Positions 43,442 through 52,978 are shown, numbered from the stretch's first letter. The stretch: DNA of 64,000 nt from UMGS1908 sp045655005 (GCA_045655005.1 JAZOOJ010000015.1:12224-76223); one strand, 5' to 3'. The notes: generated by a model from the letters alone, not told the origin. A program made the numbers and translations.

Positions 43442-44152
43442 ATGACACCTACACCACATATTGAGGCAAAAAAAGAAGATTTTGCTGAAACAGTTATAAT
43501 GCCGGGAGACCCATTCAGAAGCAAGTTTATTGCTGAAAACTTTTTAGAAAACGCAGTGATGATTAATGATGTAAGGGGGGAGTTTGGTTATACTGGCTAT
43601 TACAAGGGCAAAAGAGTGTCTGTTATGAGTAGCGGAATGGGAAATCCATCAATGGGAATTTATTCTTATGAATTGTTTAAATTCTATGATGTAAAACGAA
43701 TCATAAGAGTAGGTTCTATCGGGGCTATGCAAGCAGACGTTAAGATAAGAGATATAATTTTAGCCGAAAAAGTGTATACAAAAACCAACTTTGCGGGTTT
43801 TTATGAAAGGAATGGGGCAGGCCTTATTGATTGCAATAACGACCTTTTGAAAAAGGCGGAAAAAATTGCGAAAAGTAAAAAAATTATAAACTCGAATGTT
43901 CACAAAGGGAATATTTATTGTTCAGATAGTTTTTATACAAACGAAGACCAAATTGCATTGGCTAACGAGCATAATTTGCTTGGTGTTGAAATGGAAAGTG
44001 CATCATTGCATTTGAATGCAAAAGAAACTGGGAAAGAGGCTTTGGTTATTTGTACTGTTTCAGATAACATTATTACCGGTGAAAAACTGTCAAGTGAAGA
44101 AAGGGAAAAGACTTTCATTGATATGATGAAATTGGCACTTGAACTTGCTTAA
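43442..44152 (+). CDS. deoD: purine nucleoside phosphorylase DeoD-type
   Basis: This 236-residue protein has the trimeric/hexameric PNP signature: MPGDPFRSKFIAENFLEN near residue 20, SGMGNPSMGIYSYELF near residue 60 and VGSIGAMQADVKIRD near 90, with GVEMESASLHLNAKE at about residue 181 for the base-binding site. It splits purine (deoxy)nucleosides with phosphate. Operon with deoB, terminator behind. Confidence 0.95.
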   Translation: MTPTPHIEAKKEDFAETVIMPGDPFRSKFIAENFLENAVMINDVRGEFGYTGYYKGKRVSVMSSGMGNPSMGIYSYELFKFYDVKRIIRVGSIGAMQADVKIRDIILAEKVYTKTNFAGFYERNGAGLIDCNNDLLKKAEKIAKSKKIINSNVHKGNIYCSDSFYTNEDQIALANEHNLLGVEMESASLHLNAKETGKEALVICTVSDNIITGEKLSSEEREKTFIDMMKLALELA

Positions 44153-44160
44153 AAAATAAT

Positions 44161-44188
44161 AAGATAGGATTTGCTCCTGTCTTTTTTA
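44161..44188 (+). terminator. terminator of deoB-deoD
   Basis: AAGATAGGA (44161-44169) pairs with TCCTGTCTT (44175-44183), then six T residues. Confidence 0.85.
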
Positions 44189-44304
44189 TTGTGGCAAATT
44201 TGAAATTTCGTCTAAAATAGTTTGCAACGATTAGTGCCTTTTATGATATAATAAAATATGGCAGTTAATATTGCTAATAATCATATTAATAAAGGACATT
44301 AAAA

Positions 44305-46911
44305 ATGGAAGAATGTAAAAGCGTTGTTACTATTGAGGATTTAGAGCGTGAGATTAAAAATGTGAGAAACGCTCAAATTGAGTATTCAAAATATTCACAA
44401 GAACAAGTTGATAAAATTTTTAGGGCGGTTGCGTTAAAAGCTAACAACTTAAGAATAAGCCTTGCGAGAATGGCTGTTGAAGAAACAGGAATGGGGGTTT
44501 TAGAAGATAAGGTTATAAAAAATCATTTTGCATCGGAATATATTTATAATAAATATAAAGACACAAAAACTTGTGGTGTAATTTCAGAAGATAAGACATA
44601 CGGAATTAAAAAAATTGCTGAGCCAATTGGTGTTGTGTCTGCAGTAATCCCAACAACAAACCCAACATCTACAACAATATTTAAAATATTGCTTGCATTA
44701 AAGACAAGAAATGGAATAATTATTAGTCCACACCCACGTGCAAAGGGTTGCACAATTGAAACAGCAAGAGTTTTGCTTGAAGAAGCTGTAAAGGCTGGAG
44801 CGCCGGAAGGCATTGTTTCTTGGATTACAACTCCATCGCTTGAACTTACAACTCACTTAATGCAAAATTCCGATATAATTTTGGCAACAGGTGGACCGGG
44901 TATGGTTAAAAGTGCGTACTCAAGTGGAAAGCCTGCTCTTGGCGTTGGTGCTGGGAACACTCCTGCAATTATTGATAGTTCTGCCAATATTAGTCTTGCA
45001 GTTAATTCAATAATTCATTCAAAGACTTTTGATAACGGTATGATTTGTGCGTCAGAACAATCGGTTGTAGTATTAAAAGATGTTTATGACGAAGTCAAAA
45101 AAGAATTTATTTCTCGTGGCTGTTATGTATTGAACAAGCAAGAAACTGAAAAAGTTAGAAAAACCATTTTAATTAACGGTGCGTTAAATGCTAAGATTGT
45201 TGGGCAAAGTGCTTACACAATCGCAAGTCTTGCCGGAGTCAGTGTTCCAGAGAGCACAAAAATTCTTATTGGCGAAGTAGAAAGCGTTGAACTTTCAGAA
45301 GAGTTCGCTCACGAAAAGTTGTCTCCTGTTCTTGCAATGTATAAAGCCGATGATTTTGATGATGCAGTCAATAAGGCTGATAGGCTTGTTATTGATGGTG
45401 GACTAGGTCATACATCGTCAATTTATATTGATGCTAAGAATAATGCTGAGAAATTAGCTAAGTTTGAAGCACGAATGAAAACTTGCAGAGTTTTAATTAA
45501 CACACCATCAGCACAGGGCGGTATTGGTGATTTATATAATTTTAAACTTGAACCATCGCTTACATTGGGTTGTGGAAGTTGGGGAGGCAATTCAATTTCT
45601 GAAAACGTAGGTGTAAAGCATTTAATTAATATTAAAACTGTAGCAGAAAGGAGAGAAAATATGTTGTGGTTTAGAGCACCAGAGAAAGTGTATATTAAAA
45701 AAGGTTGCCTACCGGTTGCGTTAGACGAATTGAAAAATGTGTTAGGTAAAAAGCGTGCGTTTATCGTTACAGATAATTTCTTATATGCTAATGGATATAC
45801 AAAGGGCATAACAGACAAACTTGACGAAATGGGTATTGTACATCAAACATTTTTTAATGTAGAGCCAGACCCAACACTTGCTTGTGCAAAAGAAGGTGCT
45901 AAGCAAATGTCTGAATTTAAACCAGATTGCATTATTGCTGTCGGTGGTGGTTCGGCTATGGACGCAGGTAAAATTATGTGGGTGCTTTATGAACATCCAG
46001 AAGTTGATTTTATGGATATGGCAATGCGTTTTATTGATATCAGAAAAAGAATTTATACATTCCCTAAAATGGGAGAAAAGGCGTATTTTATTGCCGTACC
46101 AACATCTGCAGGAACTGGTTCAGAGGTTACGCCTTTTGCTGTTATTACCGATGAAACAACAGGAACCAAATATCCTTTAGCAGACTATGAATTGATGCCT
46201 AAAATGGCAATCGTTGATTGCGATTTAATGATGAAAGCTCCAAAGGGATTAACAAGTGCTTCAGGTATTGATGCCGTTACTCATGCTTTGGAAGCTTATG
46301 CATCAATGATGGCAACAGATTATACTGATGCGTTAGCTCTCCAATCATTGAAAGTTATTTTCGAATATTTACCTAGAGCATACAACAACGGAGAAAACGA
46401 TGTTGAAGCTAGAGAGAAAATGGCAAATGCTGCAACAATGGCAGGTATGTCATTTGCAAATGCATTTCTTGGTGTTTGTCACTCTATGGCACATAAACTT
46501 GGTGCATTCCATCATTTGCCACACGGCGTTGCAAATGCGTTGATGATAAATGAGGTTATCAGATTTAACGCTTCAAACACTCCAACAAAAATGGGAACAT
46601 TCCCACAATATGATCACCCACACACAATGGAAAGATATGCAGAGGTTGCTGATGCATTAAGCCTTGGCGGAAAGAGTGCTGAAGAAAAGATGGAAAAACT
46701 TATTTCTAAGATTGATGAATTAAAAGAACAAATTGGAATTAAGAAAACAATTAAAGATTATGGCGTTGATGAAAATGTCTTCCTTGCAAGACTTGACGAA
46801 ATGAGTGAACAAGCATTTGACGACCAATGCACTGGTGCAAACCCAAGATATCCACTAATTGAAGAAATAAAACAAATGTACTTGAAAGCATACTATGGAG
46901 GAGAAAAATAA
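44305..46911 (+). CDS. adhE: bifunctional acetaldehyde-CoA/alcohol dehydrogenase AdhE
   Basis: This 868-residue protein has an N-terminal CoA-acylating aldehyde dehydrogenase domain (residues 1-430; catalytic Cys in GMICASEQSVV near residue 248, and TGGPGMVKSAYSSGKP near 196). A short linker leads to a C-terminal iron-dependent alcohol dehydrogenase (residues 455-868; GGGSAMDAGKIMW, VPTSAGTGSEVTPFAV, HSMAHKLGAFHHLPHG). It converts acetyl-CoA through acetaldehyde to ethanol with two NADH, the main redox outlet in fermentation. Its stop overlaps the next ATG. The leader has no clear Rex operator. Confidence 0.97.
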   Translation: MEECKSVVTIEDLEREIKNVRNAQIEYSKYSQEQVDKIFRAVALKANNLRISLARMAVEETGMGVLEDKVIKNHFASEYIYNKYKDTKTCGVISEDKTYGIKKIAEPIGVVSAVIPTTNPTSTTIFKILLALKTRNGIIISPHPRAKGCTIETARVLLEEAVKAGAPEGIVSWITTPSLELTTHLMQNSDIILATGGPGMVKSAYSSGKPALGVGAGNTPAIIDSSANISLAVNSIIHSKTFDNGMICASEQSVVVLKDVYDEVKKEFISRGCYVLNKQETEKVRKTILINGALNAKIVGQSAYTIASLAGVSVPESTKILIGEVESVELSEEFAHEKLSPVLAMYKADDFDDAVNKADRLVIDGGLGHTSSIYIDAKNNAEKLAKFEARMKTCRVLINTPSAQGGIGDLYNFKLEPSLTLGCGSWGGNSISENVGVKHLINIKTVAERRENMLWFRAPEKVYIKKGCLPVALDELKNVLGKKRAFIVTDNFLYANGYTKGITDKLDEMGIVHQTFFNVEPDPTLACAKEGAKQMSEFKPDCIIAVGGGSAMDAGKIMWVLYEHPEVDFMDMAMRFIDIRKRIYTFPKMGEKAYFIAVPTSAGTGSEVTPFAVITDETTGTKYPLADYELMPKMAIVDCDLMMKAPKGLTSASGIDAVTHALEAYASMMATDYTDALALQSLKVIFEYLPRAYNNGENDVEAREKMANAATMAGMSFANAFLGVCHSMAHKLGAFHHLPHGVANALMINEVIRFNASNTPTKMGTFPQYDHPHTMERYAEVADALSLGGKSAEEKMEKLISKIDELKEQIGIKKTIKDYGVDENVFLARLDEMSEQAFDDQCTGANPRYPLIEEIKQMYLKAYYGGEK

Positions 46912-47669
46912 TGAATTATAATTTAAACAATCCTATTGCTAAGCGTAGTACTAAAACACTTTATCGCGACGGAGATAAAGTAATTAAATTATTCGTTGAG
47001 AATTATTCAAAGGCAGATATTTTAAACGAGGCATTAAATCAAGCAAGAGTTGAAGAGCATACCGATCTTAATATCCCAAACCTCGTTGAGGTAGCCAAGA
47101 TTAATAATTGCTGGGCTATTGTTTCAGACTTTGTAGAAGGAAAGACTTTGGCCGAGTTAATGCAAGAATGTCCAGAGAGAACTGAAGAATATATCGAAAA
47201 AATGGTAGATATTCAAATCGAAGTACTTTCTCATAAAGTGCCATTATTAAACAGAGTGAAAGATAAATATAAACGTAAAATAAACGAAAGCGATTTATCT
47301 GAAAACATTAAGTATGAACTTTTAACAAGGCTTGAAGGTATGAAAAATCATACAAAACTTTGTCATGGAGATTTTAATCCATCAAATATTGTTATAAAAG
47401 AAGATGGCTCTTACCATATCATTGACTGGGCGCACGTTACAAGTGGTAATGCGTCAAGTGATGTTGCATTGACATATTTGTATTTTGCAATGAAAGGTGA
47501 TGAAGTGCTTGCAAAGCGTTATATAGAAATGTTTTCAACAAAAAGTGGAATTGATGTTAAAAACATACTTCGTTGGATTCCAATTGTTGCAGTAACCAAA
47601 TTAGCAAAAGCAACCGAAGAAGAAAAAGAGTTTTTAAACAAATGCATTAACGTTGCAGAATATCAATAA
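46911..47669 (+). CDS. APH-like phosphotransferase (choline/ethanolamine-kinase-like)
   Basis: This 252-residue protein has an APH-type kinase fold with TKLCHGDFNPSNIVIKEDGS near residue 145 (catalytic HGDxxxxN) and HIIDWAHVTSGNASSDVAL near 168 as the metal-binding region. It lacks adenylation or resistance-type features, so it is more likely a small-molecule kinase than an aminoglycoside phosphotransferase. Its ATG overlaps the adhE stop by 1 bp, a tight coupling. The start is served by GGAGGAG near the adhE end. Confidence 0.8.
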   Translation: MNYNLNNPIAKRSTKTLYRDGDKVIKLFVENYSKADILNEALNQARVEEHTDLNIPNLVEVAKINNCWAIVSDFVEGKTLAELMQECPERTEEYIEKMVDIQIEVLSHKVPLLNRVKDKYKRKINESDLSENIKYELLTRLEGMKNHTKLCHGDFNPSNIVIKEDGSYHIIDWAHVTSGNASSDVALTYLYFAMKGDEVLAKRYIEMFSTKSGIDVKNILRWIPIVAVTKLAKATEEEKEFLNKCINVAEYQ

Positions 47670-47741
47670 TATATGATTGAACAAACATAGGGGAACTTAT
47701 GTTTGTTCAATGTTTATTCAGAAAAATTAAGGAGAAATCAA

Positions 47742-48338
47742 ATGAAAGCAATTTTTAACATTACATATGGGTTATATGTACTTTCAACGAAGACAAATAA
47801 GCATAATGCGTGTATAATCAATACTTTAATGCAAGTAACTTCTACACCAAATAGAATTTCAATAACTATCAACAAAGATAATGAAACAACCAAAATGATA
47901 GAAGAAAGTGGAATGTTTAATGTTTCAATTTTGGATATGTCAACTCCATTTGATTTAATTAAAAGGTTTGGTTTTTCAAGCGGGAAAGACGTAAATAAAT
48001 TTGAAGGGTTTGAAGATTATAGAATTTCATCAAATGGCTTATCTTACATCACAAAGCATACAAATGCATATATTTCTGCAAAAGTTATTTCTAAGACAGA
48101 TTTGGGAACCCATATTACTTTTGTGGCAGATGTAGTTGATGATGTCGTCTTGTCAGACACTTTGCCTGTAACATATGCGTATTACCATTCAAATATCAAG
48201 CCAAAAGCTGAAAATGTAAAAAAAGGTGTTTATGTATGTAAAATTTGCAATTATGTGTATGATGGTGATGAACTGCCAGAGGACTTTATTTGCCCGATTT
48301 GCAAGCATGGCTCAATAGATTTTGAATATAAAGAGTAA
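47742..48338 (+). CDS. flavin reductase-rubredoxin fusion (high-molecular-weight rubredoxin)
   Basis: This 198-residue protein starts at ATG 47742 (TTAAGGAGAAA); a start 13 codons upstream has no ribosome site. Residues 1-150 are a flavin-binding, flavodoxin-reductase-like split-barrel domain (ACIINTLMQVTSTPNRIS), and residues 160-195 a rubredoxin (YVCKICNYVYDGDELPEDF, then CPIC). This fusion is the high-molecular-weight rubredoxin or flavoredoxin type, passing NAD(P)H electrons to oxygen- and peroxide-reducing enzymes such as flavodiiron protein or rubrerythrin. The rubrerythrin gene at 10.4 kb is a plausible partner. Confidence 0.88.
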   Translation: MKAIFNITYGLYVLSTKTNKHNACIINTLMQVTSTPNRISITINKDNETTKMIEESGMFNVSILDMSTPFDLIKRFGFSSGKDVNKFEGFEDYRISSNGLSYITKHTNAYISAKVISKTDLGTHITFVADVVDDVVLSDTLPVTYAYYHSNIKPKAENVKKGVYVCKICNYVYDGDELPEDFICPICKHGSIDFEYKE

Positions 48339-48358
48339 AAGAGGTTAGGCGGGTCCAA

Positions 48359-49255
48359 ATGAATAAAAAAATAGTAGATTTTCATATTCACACAAATTGC
48401 TCAGACGGTGTACTCAATCCATTTCAAGTAATTGATTTGGCAAAAGCAAACGGCGTAAGTGTGTTAAGCATTGCAGACCATGACAGCATTGAGGCATATA
48501 CAAAAGATTTGCTAAATTATGCAAATGATAATAATATACAATTAATACCTGCGGTGGAAATGAGCACCAGCTTTTATGGCGTAGGAATTCATGTTTTGGG
48601 GTATGGTTTCGATTTAGATAATGAAGACTTGAAATCAACACTTTTAACACTAAAAAATGCAAGAAGAGATTATTTGTTTAATGTTGCGAAAGCTTTAAAC
48701 AACTTAGGGTATTATATCGATGTAGAGAGATTGGCTTTGCTTCCATCGGTTGCAAAATCGCACATCGCTTTGGATGTGGTAAGTCAAGATTGCAACAGAG
48801 AATTATTAATGAAAGAGTTTGGAAAAATTCCAAGTAAAGGAATGTTTATTGAATCAATTATGAATGAGGGGTGTCCCGCATTCGTAGAAAAATTTAGAAT
48901 AAGTCCAATTGAAGCATCAAATATTATTCACAACGCTGGTGGGAAAGTTGTCCTTGCTCATCCGGTTGCCTATTCATATGAAGATGGGTTGACAGAAAGT
49001 CAAATTGAAGACCTAATAGTTCAAATGAATGCTGATGGTGTTGAAAGTTATTATATCTATACCGATAAAAACGACCGAATAATTGACGAGTGCAACAAGT
49101 GGGGAATAATCGCAGAGAATTTGAACAAGTTTAAAACAATAGGCTCTGACTTCCATTTGTCTGATGAGTTAAGACCTGAGATTGGACTTATAAATACATC
49201 GTTAGAGTTAAGCGAAAAGGCGGTTAATGAAATAATAAATAATTTGAAAGCATAA
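48359..49255 (+). CDS. PHP-domain phosphatase
   Basis: This 298-residue protein has the PHP metal-binding motifs DFHIHTNCSDGVLNPF near residue 6, SIADHDSIEAY near 36, EMSTSFYGVGIHVLGYG near 63, a later VLAHPVAY near residue 200 and GSDFH near 264. The arrangement matches the 3',5'-nucleoside-bisphosphate phosphatase/RNase AM group (TrpH/YciV). It probably removes phosphate from nucleotide bisphosphates or trims 5' ends of RNA. The ATG at 48359 has only a weak ribosome site (GAGGTTAGGCGGG). Confidence 0.88.
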   Translation: MNKKIVDFHIHTNCSDGVLNPFQVIDLAKANGVSVLSIADHDSIEAYTKDLLNYANDNNIQLIPAVEMSTSFYGVGIHVLGYGFDLDNEDLKSTLLTLKNARRDYLFNVAKALNNLGYYIDVERLALLPSVAKSHIALDVVSQDCNRELLMKEFGKIPSKGMFIESIMNEGCPAFVEKFRISPIEASNIIHNAGGKVVLAHPVAYSYEDGLTESQIEDLIVQMNADGVESYYIYTDKNDRIIDECNKWGIIAENLNKFKTIGSDFHLSDELRPEIGLINTSLELSEKAVNEIINNLKA

Positions 49256-49287
49256 AATCTTGGACTTACTGTCCAAGATTTTTTCTG
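49254..49287 (+). terminator. terminator after the PHP gene
   Basis: AAAATCTTGGAC (49254-49265) pairs with GTCCAAGATTTT (49271-49282) and continues with T residues. Confidence 0.92.
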
Positions 49288-49354
49288 TTTTATATTGAAG
49301 TTTGTATGTTGGAAATGTATAATATGCAATATATTTTGAATTGAGGTTTGATTT

Positions 49355-50377
49355 ATGCAAATAGATTATTATTGTTTTGTAATGGAAAGGTTTGGACAAG
49401 TTGATTATTCACAGATGAAACAAAAGTATAAATCTTGTTTCTTTGATAACTTAGAGTTTGATATGACTGTTGCAAAAAGGCTCGGGAAGTTCGCAGTTTA
49501 TTGCAAAGAAAAAGATGCATTCTATGATGAGCATTGGAAAGAATTAAATGTTTCTCATAAGGTTTTATTCCCAAGATGTATTATTTCAGACACAAACTTT
49601 TTGTTTACAAACATGTTCAGGGTTGGTGCAATTCCTTTTTATACGATTGAAGACTATAAGAAAAGTGAAGAATGGTATAAATATATCAAACCTCGTGACA
49701 GAAAAGTTGTTTTGACCAGTTACGGAGAGTTTGTCAAAAACTTTAAACTATATGAGAAAGAATTTGGAAGGGTGTTTTTTAAAACTGCGAAGAAGAATAT
49801 TTCTTGCGAAGTTAAAGGCGTAATGGATTTAGGAGATATGTTTTTCTCAGAAATTTTATCAGATGATGACATCGCTGAAACTCCAAGCAGATACGATGAC
49901 GTGCCAAAAAGAGAGCCTATGTATGCGGTCTTTACGAATCAATCAAAAGGTAGCAATGATCACAGGTTTAATTGGTTGAAGATGCATGAGCCGGTGCTGA
50001 TTGAACCGTTTTTAACACTGAAAAAAGATAATAGGTATGCAAATGTTCCCGTTGAGTACAGAAGTTTTGTTGTAGATGGCAAGTTTGTTACAAGTCGTAG
50101 TTGGGTGCCAAGTAACGAAAAGGTCCCTGAAGAAGTTAAGAATATTACAAAACAAGTAATTGAAGCTATGCAAGATGATATGCAAAAAACATTTGTGGTT
50201 GATGTATTAGAATATGTTGATGAATTAGGACATAGCCATTTCGATCTTTGCGAAATTAATCCAATCACTTCGTCGGGTTATGAGCAGGGAAGTTCAATTT
50301 TTTTACTTGAAGAAGGATTGGCAGATGAAAAATTCTATCCAAAATACGATTTAATTTCAGAATGCCAATCGGAATAG
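49355..50377 (+). CDS. ATP-grasp domain-containing protein (DUF4343-like)
   Basis: This 340-residue protein has an N-terminal part without motifs and a C-terminal ATP-grasp-like half: VEYRSFVVDGKFVTSRSW near residue 230, FVVDVLEYVDELGHSHFDL near 285 and the metal-ligand CEINPITSSGYEQGSS near 305 (N-x-T-S form of E-x-N). Such proteins ligate carboxylates to amines or thiols; the relatives with this motif set are of unknown substrate. The gene has its own ribosome site GAGG and a terminator behind. Confidence 0.65.
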   Translation: MQIDYYCFVMERFGQVDYSQMKQKYKSCFFDNLEFDMTVAKRLGKFAVYCKEKDAFYDEHWKELNVSHKVLFPRCIISDTNFLFTNMFRVGAIPFYTIEDYKKSEEWYKYIKPRDRKVVLTSYGEFVKNFKLYEKEFGRVFFKTAKKNISCEVKGVMDLGDMFFSEILSDDDIAETPSRYDDVPKREPMYAVFTNQSKGSNDHRFNWLKMHEPVLIEPFLTLKKDNRYANVPVEYRSFVVDGKFVTSRSWVPSNEKVPEEVKNITKQVIEAMQDDMQKTFVVDVLEYVDELGHSHFDLCEINPITSSGYEQGSSIFLLEEGLADEKFYPKYDLISECQSE

Positions 50378-50386
50378 TATATAAAA

Positions 50387-50424
50387 AATAAAGCTTCCGT
50401 GAGAATGTTCACGGAGGCTTTATT
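50387..50424. terminator. bidirectional terminator
   Basis: AATAAAGCTTCCGTGA (50387-50402) pairs with TCACGGAGGCTTTATT (50409-50424). It overlaps the last codon region of hpt on the minus strand and separates convergent genes. Confidence 0.92.
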
Positions 50425-50974
50425 ATTCGTTTAATTCAGAGTTGTTGGATTTAAGATATTCCTTTGCGTCTTCATCATAAATACCAATAAAAGGAAGCTC
50501 TCTGAAATTCTCATTAAAGTCAAGGCCAAAACCAATTACAAAGTGATTTGGGATTACTGCACCAATATAATCGGCGTCAAATTCAACCTTGCGGTTGCAT
50601 TGCTTATCAAGAAGAGTGGCAACCCTTACAGAAAGGGCACCTTGCGATTCAAGAGTTGGAACAAGTTCGCTCATTGTTATTCCAGTATCAATAATGTCTT
50701 CAACTAAAATAATATTTCTATTTTTTACATCAAGTGTCATATCTTGTAAAAAGGCAATTGAACCTTTACTTTGTGTTCCTTCATAACTTTTAACACGAAT
50801 TGAATCAATATCAAATTCTGTTTTAATATGTTTAATAAGTTCAGAGTGGAAAGGCTTTGCTCCTTTTAATACACATACAATAATCGGATTTGCTCCGGTA
50901 TAATCATGAGTGATTTCTTGTCCAATAGCTTCGCACATTTTAATAATTTCATCGTTGGTAAATAAAATTTTCAT
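50423..50974 (-). CDS. hpt: hypoxanthine phosphoribosyltransferase
   Basis: This 183-residue protein has the PRTase signature NIILVEDIIDTGITMSELV near residue 90 (PRPP-binding) and the purine-base end VIGFGLDFNENFRELPFIGI near residue 148. It turns hypoxanthine and guanine plus PRPP into nucleotides, completing the salvage started by deoD and the nucleoside hydrolase. Length is normal. No tilS or ftsH gene is adjacent, unlike in many Firmicutes. Confidence 0.95.
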   Translation of the reverse strand: MKILFTNDEIIKMCEAIGQEITHDYTGANPIIVCVLKGAKPFHSELIKHIKTEFDIDSIRVKSYEGTQSKGSIAFLQDMTLDVKNRNIILVEDIIDTGITMSELVPTLESQGALSVRVATLLDKQCNRKVEFDADYIGAVIPNHFVIGFGLDFNENFRELPFIGIYDEDAKEYLKSNNSELNE

Positions 50975-51037
50975 TTTGCTTTCTCCGTTGAATTGATTTT
51001 AATTCTAGCAATTATGTTGTAAATAGAACGCTTTAAA

Positions 51038-51514
51038 CTAATCTTTGTCTGGGAACTTTTCTAATGCGAAATGTCCGTCGTCGTAAATAAGTTCACCGTT
51101 TTTATGTTCATATCCCATTTTTCGATAGAATGGAATAGCAGGCATACTTGCTGGAACTTCTACACGGGTCGCTCTTTTAAAATATTCATCTTGTTCAAGT
51201 GTTTCAATTATTTTTCTTCCAACACCTTTACCTTGGTAGTCTGGGTCAACAAAAATTGAGAATAAACAACTCTCGGTTTTACTATTCCAGTATGGTCCGA
51301 TTGCACCACAACCAATTATATTGTCATTATCTTCAACAATATAAAAATGTGTCCACGAAGCACGCTTTTTTACGCCATCTTCATTTAGCGATTCTTTAAT
51401 ATATTCTATTGAACCCACCGGATAAAATTTTGTAAACGCAGAGTTGGATACCGAGCGGGCTATCATTTCTGCAACCTTTACATAATCATCTTCTTTAATT
51501 TTGCGTATTTGCAT
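51038..51514 (-). CDS. GNAT family N-acetyltransferase
   Basis: This 158-residue protein has a complete GNAT domain: IRKIKEDDYVKVAEMI at the start, IIGCGAIGPYWNS in the middle and the CoA-binding VDPDYQGKGVGRKIIETLEQ near residue 92, with a final AIPFYRKMGYEHK. The substrate is unknown. A likely -10 box (TATAAT) lies about 25 bp upstream on the minus strand, and a GGGGGTG acts as ribosome site. It is the last clearly core gene before the defence region. Confidence 0.9.
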   Translation of the reverse strand: MQIRKIKEDDYVKVAEMIARSVSNSAFTKFYPVGSIEYIKESLNEDGVKKRASWTHFYIVEDNDNIIGCGAIGPYWNSKTESCLFSIFVDPDYQGKGVGRKIIETLEQDEYFKRATRVEVPASMPAIPFYRKMGYEHKNGELIYDDGHFALEKFPDKD

Positions 51515-51925
51515 ATGTCACACCCCCTATAATTTGACTTGATTATATCATTATGCATATGAAATTACAATAATTTTTTCAAATAATTATCATAAATGAT
51601 TTTGTACGCATTAATATGTTGGCCGAAAAATACTTAAAAGATTCAAAGAATATAATATTGGCGAAATCTGTCATACCAACAACGATGAAGGTTTAAAATT
51701 TTTTGTGATAAAATTTATGCAGAATAATCGATTAAATTAAATTTAAAAGAAGCAAATAAATATCAATACTTATTTTCGGATTGCTTAATGGCACAGGGAA
51801 GCGAATATTAGAACATTTGCCTTTAAAACTCTCAAATTAATGCAATAAACGAAAGTGTGTATTATGAATAAATATATCTGCATCTCTTAAACTCGGTATT
51901 ATAATTGCAGGAATACCTTTTAGAC

Positions 51926-51960
51926 AAAAATAAAAGAACTGCGTGTGCGAACGCAGTTCC
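51926..51960 (-). terminator. minus-strand terminator at the left end of the R-M unit
   Basis: On the minus strand, GGAACTGCGT pairs with ACGCAGTTC around a TCGCAC loop and is followed by TTTTATTTTT. It may have been the original terminator of tRNA-Ser, as it directly follows a copy of the tRNA 3' end. Confidence 0.85.
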
Positions 51961-51979
51961 GATTGACGGAGAGTTAGTG
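51956..51979 (-). repeat. degenerate copy of the tRNA-Ser 3' end (possible att site)
   Basis: GTTCCGATTGACGGAGAGTT and the next four bases match the tRNA-Ser 3' end and flank at 55244-55267 at 20 of 24 positions. Both copies are oriented the same way and adjoin minus-strand terminators. The 3.3 kb between them contains the first restriction-modification pair. Confidence 0.6.
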
Positions 51980-51999
51980 ACGTAAAAAGAATAAGATTG

Positions 52000-52977
52000 T
52001 TAGCCTTTAAAAATGTTTTCTCTATGATAAACTAGATATTCTTTTCTTTTGTCATTAAGTTGTAATTTATCTATTTTTTTACCTTCATATATATTTAGTC
52101 TTTTTTGATTCATAGGAGAAATCCAAGGAGATACCAACATTCTCTTATTGTCATCGAAAGATATAAATCCTCTATCAAACAATTTGTCGTATGTTGGTGT
52201 AAACATAAATCCATTATTTGGGTCTATTTTTTCTCTATCATTACATTTTGCCCATGGTTTGATATGAGAGGCAACCAGTAATCGCTCATCATTGACATCG
52301 GTAATCGGACAAAACATACATTCTTCTAATAATTTTTTTCTATATTCGCCTTGACCAATTCTAGCCTGAATAAGTTGCTCTTTCTTTTTGGTTGATATAG
52401 TTTCGTTAGTTTCTATTTTTTCTTGTTCGTTTATTTCATCTATGGATACGCTTTGAGGTTCTAAATGGTAATCAATAAATTGTTTAAAATAATAGATTAT
52501 TTCTTGAGTCTTTTCGTCTTTTAATTTGTTTATTGATAGGTATGAAATATTTGGTAATCCCAACATTCTTATTAGTGTGTAAATATCTGAATTTGAATTT
52601 ATGTAAACTCTAGGAGGTGTAATATCTGAACGAAATATTTGAAAATATAATATTTCTTTTTCATAAGAATTTATTACATTCATATTGTTTTCGAATATAT
52701 CAGGCATTTTATCTTTTTTAATATATTGTTGTTGAGGATTTTTATATTCATCTTCTGCATCTTGCATAAATTTAATGCAATCACTTTTTAATATAAAGCA
52801 TTTTCCATTAAAATTTCCCCAAAATTCAAATAGTTCATCAGACACGTTGCCAACATAGAGTTTGGCTTCTCCATGACCCAAGCCAATTTTATTTAAAAGG
52901 AAAGAGTCTGCTAAAGTTATATATTCTTTAGTGTCTAAAATTTCATATTTTTTACCTACAATATTTATACTAGACAT
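52000..52977 (-). CDS. HNH endonuclease (likely type II restriction enzyme)
   Basis: This 325-residue protein starts at the ATG at 52977, with GGAG at 6 nt; another ATG at 52989 would add four residues. The C-terminal 110 residues form an HNH domain of the restriction-enzyme type: GQGEYRKKLLEECMFCPIT, LLVASHIKPWAK (first His), DPNNGFMFTPTYDKLFDRG (Asn). The N-terminal 210 residues are of unknown fold and may recognise DNA. It lies 1 bp after the C5-methyltransferase gene, so the pair looks like a type II R-M system. The site cannot be told. Confidence 0.85.
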   Translation of the reverse strand: MSSINIVGKKYEILDTKEYITLADSFLLNKIGLGHGEAKLYVGNVSDELFEFWGNFNGKCFILKSDCIKFMQDAEDEYKNPQQQYIKKDKMPDIFENNMNVINSYEKEILYFQIFRSDITPPRVYINSNSDIYTLIRMLGLPNISYLSINKLKDEKTQEIIYYFKQFIDYHLEPQSVSIDEINEQEKIETNETISTKKKEQLIQARIGQGEYRKKLLEECMFCPITDVNDERLLVASHIKPWAKCNDREKIDPNNGFMFTPTYDKLFDRGFISFDDNKRMLVSPWISPMNQKRLNIYEGKKIDKLQLNDKRKEYLVYHRENIFKG

Positions 52978-52978
52978 A

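Larger units (their letters stand above)
51515..51999. other. 485-bp gene-free segment at the edge of the defence region
   Basis: No intact gene is visible on either strand. A short in-frame stretch on the plus strand (about 51750-51812, ending EY-stop) may be a coding remnant, but no family could be read. The right end holds a terminator and the degenerate tRNA-Ser 3' end described separately. The segment probably marks an old junction between core chromosome and inserted DNA. Confidence 0.6.
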
